Assembly (NCBI GenBank): GCA_963762605.1
Contig: CAVXLJ010000018.1
Location: forward strand, 186,001 to 250,000
Direction: 5' to 3'
Length of the DNA: 64,000 nt
DNA from: CAVSRC01 sp963762605
Lineage (GTDB): Bacteria; Pseudomonadota; Alphaproteobacteria; Rhizobiales; Kaistiaceae
Shown here: positions 58,062 to 64,000 of the stretch, piece after piece
Layout: the number at the start of each line of letters is the position of its first letter
Position numbering within the stretch: position 1 is the first letter of the stretch
The notes under the pieces: generated by a model
The model's input: only the letters and a program-made list of their open reading frames with translations
What the model was told of the DNA's origin: nothing
The model's database searches: none
Position numbers and translations under genes: made by a program

Positions 58062-58688
58062 TCAGCGGCCCGACGCGAGTACTTCCGCCATGCGGCGCTG
58101 TTCCTCCTCGGAAGCATCGAGCTTCGAGGCAATGGCCTCCTTCAGCGCGCGGCGGGCCTCGTTGACTTCGGGAATAACGCCGGGGATGTCGCGGTCGGGT
58201 GCGGTCTGCTCGTCGCCGTGGCGCTGGCCTTCCCACCAGGTGCGCGCCTGCGCCATCTTCTTCCCGAACTTTTCGATACCCGACAGCGCCAGGTCGGCGA
58301 CCTCGCGATTCTGTTCGAGATGCGCGCGGCCGGCGTCGGTGATCGAAAAGACCTTCTTCGAGCCTTCGGCGAGGGAGGTGGCGTAGCCGACCTCCTCGAG
58401 ATAGGTCAGCGTCGGATAGACGACGCCGGGCGAGGGGCTGTAGACGCCGCTCGATTTCTCCTCGAGCGCCTTGATGATCTCGTAGCCGTGGCGCGGGCCT
58501 TCCTCGAGCAACGCCAGCACGATCAGGCGCAGGTCGCCGTCGGCCAGCATCTTGCCGACGCGGAAAGCGCCGCCGCCCCAGCCGCCGCGCCCGCCACGCG
58601 CGCCGCGGCCCCAGTCCTCCGGTCCGCCGCCGCGGCGGCCGGCGAAGTGCCAGTAGGCGCGCTCTTCGCGATTGAAGGAATGATGCAT
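58062..58688 (-). CDS. PadR family transcriptional regulator (YqjI-like)
   Basis: A 208-residue winged-helix repressor. The N-terminal 45 residues are His- and Gly/Arg-rich (MHHSFNREERAYWHFAGRRGGG), then the PadR DNA-binding domain (LIVLALLEEGPRHGYEIIKALEEKSSGVYSPSPGVVYPTLTYLEEVG, shown in part) and a helical C-terminal dimerisation region. The extended N terminus and the SPSPGVVYPTLTYLEE wing resemble the metal-responsive YqjI subgroup. Two operator-like dyads lie just upstream of its start, consistent with autoregulation. Confidence 0.9.
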   Translation of the reverse strand: MHHSFNREERAYWHFAGRRGGGPEDWGRGARGGRGGWGGGAFRVGKMLADGDLRLIVLALLEEGPRHGYEIIKALEEKSSGVYSPSPGVVYPTLTYLEEVGYATSLAEGSKKVFSITDAGRAHLEQNREVADLALSGIEKFGKKMAQARTWWEGQRHGDEQTAPDRDIPGVIPEVNEARRALKEAIASKLDASEEEQRRMAEVLASGR

Positions 58689-58707
58689 GTGGATTGTCTC
58701 CAGTTTC

Positions 58708-58723
58708 TATATCGTGCGATATA
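58708..58723 (-). promoter_or_regulatory. PadR operator-like dyad 1
   Basis: TATATCG-TG-CGATATA, a perfect inverted repeat with a 2-bp centre, 20 bp upstream of the padR start codon. Likely overlaps the padR promoter. Confidence 0.65.
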
Positions 58724-58752
58724 CGTAGGTGCGCATCCTTGCGCCGTCAAGA

Positions 58753-58768
58753 TATATCTTACGAGATA
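58753..58768 (-). promoter_or_regulatory. PadR operator-like dyad 2
   Basis: TATATCTTACGAGATA, an imperfect copy of dyad 1 (inner arms TATCT and AGATA), with centres 46 bp apart. This spacing would place two dimers close to the same DNA face. Confidence 0.5.
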
Positions 58769-58848
58769 ACGCGAATTATGGCCGAAGCTGCATGACTGGG
58801 CAGATTCCCTTGCCTTCGGCCGCGATGCGGCCTACCGAGGCGGCGCAT

Positions 58849-58935
58849 GCGGACGTGGCGGAATTGGTAGACGCAAGGGACTTAAAATCCCTCGGAGGCA
58901 ACTCCATGCCGGTTCGATCCCGGCCGTCCGCACCA
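58849..58935 (+). tRNA. tRNA-Leu(TAA)
   Basis: Acceptor stem GCGGACG (58849-58855) pairs with CGTCCGC (58925-58931), then discriminator A and encoded CCA to 58935. The D-arm GGCGGAATTGGTAGACGC, anticodon stem AGGGA with loop CTTAAAA giving anticodon TAA, a long variable arm (CTCGGAGGCAACTCCATG region) and T-arm GGTTCGATCC are all recognisable, as required for a class II leucine tRNA. Confidence 0.96.
58925..58935 (+). repeat. candidate attachment-site copy 1 (tRNA-Leu 3' end)
   Basis: CGTCCGCACCA, the last 11 bases of tRNA-Leu including CCA. An identical copy lies at 60975-60985, enclosing the sulfotransferase gene. Such duplication of a tRNA 3' end is the footprint of site-specific integration. 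Confidence 0.5.
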
Positions 58936-59194
58936 GGCCTCGGCTCTGTCGCCGCGCGGGTCCAGCCAACGCTTTCCCTCTACACCCGGCGGCGTCTTGG
59001 CGGGGATTTTGCGGCGGCGCTGCGCAAACGGAGCGCGGCCAGATCCCGGGACATCGGGAAATGGAACATGCTATGAGGTCCCGTCGTGGAGAATCCGTCG
59101 CCGACGATCGGTCAAAGCTTGTTCATCTGGCGTCCGCCATCGGCGGGGGCGATCTTGGTCAATCGGGGCGACCCCCATCCATGGATCTTCTGAA

Positions 59195-60943
59195 TTGCCT
59201 GAGCCGATAGAGACGGATGGCTGGTATCTTGACCGGCATGCCCTGGATGTTGCCGTCCGGCAGCTAGCGCTGCTGCCGCGGAATTATGCGGCTGTGCCGG
59301 GCTACTATCAGAAGCTGATCGACAGCGAGGACGAGATCCTGCGGGTCGGTGGCCTGTCGCAATTGCTCTCGTTGGGCGTTCTTCCGCGCGATCTCTGGGA
59401 AACCGCCGTTCAGTTGTCGGACCGCGGCGCCGTCAGGACGAGAGCGTTCGAGTTCTTCCTCACAAACGACGAGACTGATTGGGCGCGCAAGGTTCTGGCT
59501 GTTCCCTTCGATGCCGTGGACGATTTCGCCGAACGCAGCATGCATCTTCGCCTGGCCTCCGATCGGATCGGCCAACTGCAATTGGAGGCGGCCGCGTTTT
59601 TGCGCGACGGCCTTGTTCAACACCTCAAGACCGCAACCGAACTTGCCGAGATGATCGGTGGCTGGCGCCGTGCGCTGCCTTGGGCTGTTCGCGCCCTCAT
59701 GATGGTGCCAGACGACAGGATGGCATTCAGCCTGCTCGACCGGCTGAAGCGGTCCAACCAGCTGGTCTTGCTGCGCAAGGCCCTCGACGGATTCCGGACT
59801 GCCGGGCGCTTCCCGGCAGTTCAGACCATATTCACCGCCTTCCTTCAGTTGGCCGAAGGACAGCCCGCCGTCGCTCTGAATATCCTCTCCAGCCAGCGCG
59901 GGCGCCTGCCAGACAACCTCATCCAGACCTTCATCGAGACGGTGCGCGCGGAGGCATCCGAAGCGCTCGGCAAATACCACGACGCCTACCGCTATTATGT
60001 GAAGGCGAACGAGGAGTGGCGTTTCGCCCAGCCAGGCGTTGTTCAGCCTAACGTCGATCCACAACGGTACCTGAAACGGCTTGTGGACAGCGATTCCCTT
60101 CTCGACAAGCCGCTGCCGGACGACACGCACCTGAAGCACTTCGCCATGGTCGGCTTTCCGCGATCGGGCACGACATTGCTGGAGAACGCCCTTGCCGCGC
60201 ATCCGGATATCGAGACGCTCGAGGAAGTCTCATCATCCCGTACGGGGCTCGGTTACCTGGAGGCCGGCGATCGTCGGCCCAACACCGAAGCGGCCGGGCT
60301 GGCGGCTCGCGACGTGTACTACAGAAGCATCGACGAGCATCGATCGAAGCGTCAGGCCAGCATCGTCATCAACAAGATGCCTTTGGATTCCGCCAAAGCG
60401 CCGCTCTTCGTGAAGCTCTTTCCGGGCAGGCGCTACATATTCTCCATTCGCGATCCCCGCGATGTCGTCCTGAGCTGCTTCAAAACGAATTTCGCGCCGA
60501 ACGACGCAATGGAGCATTTCCGCACCTTTGCAGGCGCCTGCAAGCTGTATGACTTCACGTTTGCCCGGTGGTTCGCCCACTTCAAATTGGATGACGAGCG
60601 CGTTTGCTATGTGCGCTACGATAAGCTCGTCACCGATTTCGAATCTGAATTGAGGCGCGTGCTGGAGTTCCTCGGCGCCGGATGGGATCCTGCCGTGCTT
60701 GACTTTGCGAAGATGGCACAGAGGCGATACTCGACAACGCCGAGTTACGAAAAAGTCCGCAAGGGCCTGACCCTGGGCGTCCAGTCGACGTGGCGCAACT
60801 ATCGGCATTTGTTCGAAGGGGCGGAGGCGAAGCCCTTGACCAAATGGGTCGAATTCTTCGGCTATGATTCTGATCGGCCTGCCGAGGCGCCTGGGCAGGC
60901 CTCGCAGGATCGCGCGGCGAGCGGTGCCGAGACGACAGGCTAG
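59195..60943 (+). CDS. sulfotransferase with N-terminal helical (TPR-like) domain
   Basis: A PAPS-dependent sulfotransferase of about 582 residues from a TTG at 59195. The N-terminal half is helical and resembles TPR-containing sulfotransferases; the catalytic half has the PAPS loop FPRSGTTLLENAL and the 3'-phosphate motif SIRDPRDVVLSCF. The frame is open back to a TTG at 58997 but has no ATG or GTG before the catalytic region apart from an internal GTG at about 59291. An overlapping plus-strand frame from ATG 59073 to TAG 59210 looks more protein-like, so a one-base deletion near 59150-59205 may have severed the true N terminus. It sits within the tRNA-Leu-flanked interval. Confidence 0.75.
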   Translation: MPEPIETDGWYLDRHALDVAVRQLALLPRNYAAVPGYYQKLIDSEDEILRVGGLSQLLSLGVLPRDLWETAVQLSDRGAVRTRAFEFFLTNDETDWARKVLAVPFDAVDDFAERSMHLRLASDRIGQLQLEAAAFLRDGLVQHLKTATELAEMIGGWRRALPWAVRALMMVPDDRMAFSLLDRLKRSNQLVLLRKALDGFRTAGRFPAVQTIFTAFLQLAEGQPAVALNILSSQRGRLPDNLIQTFIETVRAEASEALGKYHDAYRYYVKANEEWRFAQPGVVQPNVDPQRYLKRLVDSDSLLDKPLPDDTHLKHFAMVGFPRSGTTLLENALAAHPDIETLEEVSSSRTGLGYLEAGDRRPNTEAAGLAARDVYYRSIDEHRSKRQASIVINKMPLDSAKAPLFVKLFPGRRYIFSIRDPRDVVLSCFKTNFAPNDAMEHFRTFAGACKLYDFTFARWFAHFKLDDERVCYVRYDKLVTDFESELRRVLEFLGAGWDPAVLDFAKMAQRRYSTTPSYEKVRKGLTLGVQSTWRNYRHLFEGAEAKPLTKWVEFFGYDSDRPAEAPGQASQDRAASGAETTG

Positions 60944-60974
60944 ACGGAGCGGTTTCTGCTGCGGTAACGACGGG

Positions 60975-60985
60975 CGTCCGCACCA
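60975..60985 (+). repeat. candidate attachment-site copy 2
   Basis: CGTCCGCACCA, an exact match to the 3' end of tRNA-Leu(TAA) at 58925-58935, 14 bp before the arfB ATG and 31 bp after the sulfotransferase stop. Flanking bases differ from the tRNA, so the identity is confined to the 11 bp. Confidence 0.5.
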
Positions 60986-60999
60986 AGGCAGATCAGCTC

Positions 61000-61422
61000 A
61001 TGATCCCGGTCACATCCACCATCCAGATCGACGAGCGCGAAGTCGAGGAGCGTTTCATCCAGGCGTCGGGGCCGGGCGGTCAGAACGTCAACAAGGTCGC
61101 GACCGCGGTGCAACTGCGCTTCGACGCAAGGCGCTCGCCATCGTTGCCGGAGCCGGTTCGTCAGCGGCTGCAGCGGCTTGCCGGGTCGCGCCTGACCCAG
61201 GACGGCATCATCGTCATCGCCGCCCAGCGCTTCCGCACCCAGGAGGCCAATCGCCGCGATGCGCTCGGTCGCCTTGTTGCCTTGATTGCCAAGGCGGCCA
61301 AACCGCCGGTGCCGCGCAAACCCACCCGGCCGACGCTTGCCAGCCGCCGCCGGCGGCTGGAAGGCAAGGCGCGGCGCTCCGGCGTCAAGGCGCTGCGCGT
61401 GCGGCCTGCCGGCGACGAGTGA
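61000..61422 (+). CDS. arfB: alternative ribosome-rescue factor ArfB (YaeJ)
   Basis: A 140-residue peptidyl-tRNA hydrolase acting on stalled ribosomes. It has the class I release-factor GGQ motif (SGPGGQNVNKVATAVQLRF) and a basic C-terminal tail (RKPTRPTLASRRRRLEGKARRSG) that enters the empty mRNA channel; the codon-recognition domain of full release factors is absent, as expected. The ATG at 61000 is 14 bp after the second tRNA-Leu-like repeat. Confidence 0.94.
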   Translation: MIPVTSTIQIDEREVEERFIQASGPGGQNVNKVATAVQLRFDARRSPSLPEPVRQRLQRLAGSRLTQDGIIVIAAQRFRTQEANRRDALGRLVALIAKAAKPPVPRKPTRPTLASRRRRLEGKARRSGVKALRVRPAGDE

Positions 61423-61459
61423 CCGCCGGCTGCCGATTCTCACAGTGCGATGGTGCCGC

Positions 61460-64000
61460 TCAGGCGGCCTCGCCGTTCTGTTTGTGCAAGTAGGGCCCAA
61501 TCTGATCGGGCGGGATCGGCCTGGAGAAGTGGAAGCCCTGCAACTCGTCGCATTTGTTCTTGCGCAGGAAGGCAATCTGATCGTCGTTTTCGACGCCCTC
61601 GGCGACGATACGCAGATTGAGCTTCTTGCCCAGCGAGATGACGGCGGTGGTCACGGCGCGGTCGTCGACGTTGGCCGGCAGCCCCTTGATGAACGACCGG
61701 TCGATCTTGAGGCGCGCGACGGGAAACGTCTTCAGCGCGCTGAGGCTCGAATAGCCGGTGCCGAAGTCGTCGATGGCGATCTGGACGCCGAGACGCTGGA
61801 GGTCGTTCATGGTTGTGATCGCCTGTCCGACATCGCGCATGATCAGGCTCTCGGTCAGTTCAAGCTCGAGATATCGCGCTTCGAGCCCGCTCTTCTCCAG
61901 CGCGCTGGTCACCCGGCTGATGAAGTTCTTCTCGGCGAACTGCCGCGCCGACACGTTGACGCATACCTTGATCGGCGGCAGCCCGGCGTCCTGCCAGGCC
62001 TTGTTCTGCCGGCAGGCCTCCTGCAGCACCCAGTTGCCAATCGGCACAATGAGGCCGGTCTGGTCGGCAATCGGGATGAAGTGGTTCGGCGGAATCTGAC
62101 CTTGGGTCGGGTGATTCCAGCGGATCAGTGCCTCGACCGCGAAGACGTGGCTGGTGAGCATGTCGACCTGCGGCTGGTAGAGGAGCACGAACTCCTGGCG
62201 CTCGACGGCACCGCGCAGCGCTTCCTGAAGCAGCAGTTCGCCACGCACCTTGGCATTGAGTTCCGGCGTGTAGAACTGGAAGTTGTCGCGTCCGAGTTCC
62301 TTTGCCCGGTACATGGCCGCATCGGCGTTGGCCAGCAGCGTGTCGGCGTCCTTGCCGTCGTTGGGGTAGTTGGCCAGGCCGATCGAGCTGGAGACGCGCA
62401 GGGTCTGGCCGCCGATCTCCAGCGGCACGCCGATGGCCGCACGAATCTTGGCAACCGTGGCGGAGACGTTCTCGACGCTCTTCTGTTGATCGACCAGCAG
62501 AACGACGAACTCGTCGCCACCAATGCGCACCACGGTATCGACGGAGCGCAGGCACGAGACCATGCGGCTGGCGACGGTCTTCAGCAATTCGTCGCCGGCG
62601 GTATGGCCGAGCGTGTCGTTGATGATCTTGAAATTATCGAGATCGATGAACGCGACGGTCACCCAGTGGTCGGCCCGCTGCGCGTAGCGCAGGGCCTGTT
62701 CGAGGCGATCCTGCAGCAGCGCGCGATTGGGCAGTCCGGTGAGCGCGTCGTGGTTCGCCATGAAGCGAATGCGCTCCTCGCTGAGCTTGCGCTCGATGGC
62801 GATGCCGGCGATATGGCACGCGGCTGCGCCGATGTGCAATTCGGCCTCGTCGGGATCGCCCGTCTGCTCATGGTACAGGGTGAAGACCCCGAGCGGTTTT
62901 TCGGTGGGCGAGATGATCGGAATCGACCAGCACGACCGGTAGACGTTGGCGGCAACCTGGTCGCGGAAGTCGTCCATCAGCGGATCGGTCGTCATGTCGG
63001 AGATCACGACAGTCTCGCTGCGATAGACTGCGGCGCCGCCGGGGCCGGCATTCGGGCCGATACGCGTGCCGTCCATGGCCTTGACGAACGCAGCCGCGAC
63101 GTGCGGCGCGGCGCCGTGGCGCAACAGCATACCGTTGTGGTCGGTGAGCTGGATCGTTCCGCTGGTCCCCGGAATCTGCATTTCAACCAGCCGGATCAGA
63201 TCTTCCAGCACGGTCTCGAGTGGCGCGTTGATCGCGATGTTCTCCAGTATCCGCGCCTGACTGTCGCGCAGGATGTCCGCCCGCCGGCGATCGGAAATAT
63301 CGCGGGAGATGCCGACCACGCCGATGATCTTGTCTTGGTCGTTGCGCAGCGGAATCTTCGTGGTGAGGATCCAGGTCTTCTGGCCGTTTTCGTCGACGAT
63401 GTATTCTTCCTTGTCGATCATCGGCCGACCGGTCTCGACGATGCGCTGCTCGTCGGCGGAGAATCCGGCGGCGAGTTCCGGCGCGACGAGTTCCATGTCG
63501 GACTTGCCGATGACTTCTTCGGCCGACCGGCCCATGCGCCGCGCGGTTGCCTTGTTGCAGAGGACAAATCGGCTGTGGACGTCCTTGACCCAGAGGTTGT
63601 CCGGCACCCAGTCGACCAGGGTCTGCAGGGTAATGCGCTCATTGGCGACTGTGCGGGCGATTTCGGTGATGTCCTCATGCGTCGATATCCAGCCGCCGCC
63701 CGGCAGCGGATGATGATGCATGGCGATGCGACGCCCGTCGGCCAGCATAGCGGTCCAGTTGTCGGGTGCCTTGCCGGAATTGATGAGCTCGTGCTGGGCG
63801 AGATATTCCTCGGTCTCCTTCGGCGAGGTGCCGGCGGCGACGCGCAGCTCGACGATCTCGCGCAGCGTCATGCCGGGGCGCATGTCCTCCGGCTTCAGGT
63901 GATAGATCTTGGCATATTGGGTATTGCACAGGATCAGCCGGTGATCCTTGCCGAAGAAGCTCACGCCTTCCGAAATGTGCTCGAAGGCCAAGGTGTGGCG
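61460..64000 (-). CDS. PAS-PAS-GAF-GGDEF-EAL c-di-GMP turnover protein (N terminus outside the window)
   Basis: At least 843 residues are visible and the frame runs off the right edge, so the true start lies beyond. Order from the visible N terminus: a PAS domain, a second PAS (about residues 120-240), a GAF domain (about 255-410), GGDEF and EAL. The GGDEF signature is intact at nucleotides 62507-62521 (RIGGDEF) and EAL at 62126-62134 (EALIRW), with DDFGTGYSSL and DRSFIKG further on; both catalytic activities appear possible. It would make or break c-di-GMP in response to a signal sensed by the PAS/GAF part. Confidence 0.93.
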   Translation of the reverse strand, partial: RHTLAFEHISEGVSFFGKDHRLILCNTQYAKIYHLKPEDMRPGMTLREIVELRVAAGTSPKETEEYLAQHELINSGKAPDNWTAMLADGRRIAMHHHPLPGGGWISTHEDITEIARTVANERITLQTLVDWVPDNLWVKDVHSRFVLCNKATARRMGRSAEEVIGKSDMELVAPELAAGFSADEQRIVETGRPMIDKEEYIVDENGQKTWILTTKIPLRNDQDKIIGVVGISRDISDRRRADILRDSQARILENIAINAPLETVLEDLIRLVEMQIPGTSGTIQLTDHNGMLLRHGAAPHVAAAFVKAMDGTRIGPNAGPGGAAVYRSETVVISDMTTDPLMDDFRDQVAANVYRSCWSIPIISPTEKPLGVFTLYHEQTGDPDEAELHIGAAACHIAGIAIERKLSEERIRFMANHDALTGLPNRALLQDRLEQALRYAQRADHWVTVAFIDLDNFKIINDTLGHTAGDELLKTVASRMVSCLRSVDTVVRIGGDEFVVLLVDQQKSVENVSATVAKIRAAIGVPLEIGGQTLRVSSSIGLANYPNDGKDADTLLANADAAMYRAKELGRDNFQFYTPELNAKVRGELLLQEALRGAVERQEFVLLYQPQVDMLTSHVFAVEALIRWNHPTQGQIPPNHFIPIADQTGLIVPIGNWVLQEACRQNKAWQDAGLPPIKVCVNVSARQFAEKNFISRVTSALEKSGLEARYLELELTESLIMRDVGQAITTMNDLQRLGVQIAIDDFGTGYSSLSALKTFPVARLKIDRSFIKGLPANVDDRAVTTAVISLGKKLNLRIVAEGVENDDQIAFLRKNKCDELQGFHFSRPIPPDQIGPYLHKQNGEAA

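Noticed and set aside
58849..61422. A functional integrative element in the tRNA-Leu interval
   Set aside because: No integrase, relaxase or phage gene is present between the repeats, so at most a decayed or non-autonomous islet can be claimed.

Overview
The window is GC-rich chromosomal DNA from an alphaproteobacterium, most likely a member of the Hyphomicrobiales (Rhizobiales). The evidence is the clustering of purC-purS-purQ-purL with bolA and a CGFS glutaredoxin, a DUF1476 (ATPase zeta-type) gene next to purC, the small usg gene, a DUF6867-like gene beside a branched-chain amino acid transporter, and heavy use of 4-nt ATGA or GTGA gene overlaps. Nearly all of the sequence is coding and reads like core chromosome. 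No rRNA, CRISPR array, integrase or transposase was seen.

Layout. 0.2-4 kb holds housekeeping genes (HdeD-like membrane protein, trmJ-murI, rpsD). 4.1-7.0 kb holds a solo LuxR-type regulator, a lux-box-like dyad and a large autotransporter with HAF repeats. 7.0-16.8 kb is a purine block on the minus strand (purC, purS, purQ, purL, with two unrelated exported-protein genes inside it), bolA and grxD, then purB and rpe. 17.5-30.9 kb is dominated by two complete branched-chain amino acid (Liv/HAAT) ABC transporters, three periplasmic binding proteins and a P1-family aminopeptidase. 31.3-32.9 kb is a small surface module of a lipoprotein and an outer-membrane barrel.

33-40 kb carries an MFS transporter, an RraA-like protein, a family-4 uracil-DNA glycosylase, a sorbosone-dehydrogenase-like enzyme, a split XdhC pair with a MobA-like nucleotidyltransferase, a Popeye-like cyclic-nucleotide-domain membrane protein and usg. 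40.4-44.5 kb is the Anbu operon: circularly permuted ATP-grasp, alpha-E, transglutaminase and Anbu peptidase. This is a known but functionally unproven predicted peptide-ligation and proteolysis system. 44.5-46.7 kb holds two lipid-related enzymes. 47-58.7 kb is mixed metabolism (SDRs, radC, map, sfsA, aldonolactone/alditol oxidase, hemN with a FixK/FNR box, CinA-like, gpt, an Fsr-type MFS exporter and a PadR regulator with two operator-like dyads). One gene, DUF4336, carries a single-base frameshift.

58.8-61 kb holds a tRNA-Leu(UAA). An exact 11-bp copy of its 3' end (including CCA) recurs 2 kb downstream, bracketing a sulfotransferase gene and suggesting a tRNA-targeted islet. The window ends inside a PAS-PAS-GAF-GGDEF-EAL protein whose N terminus lies beyond the edge.

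The most interesting non-textbook signals are the LuxR / lux-box / autotransporter unit, the tRNA-Leu-bounded sulfotransferase islet, the Anbu operon, the FixK box placed so close to hemN that its transcript may be nearly leaderless, and the lipoprotein gene translationally interlocked between purQ and purL.
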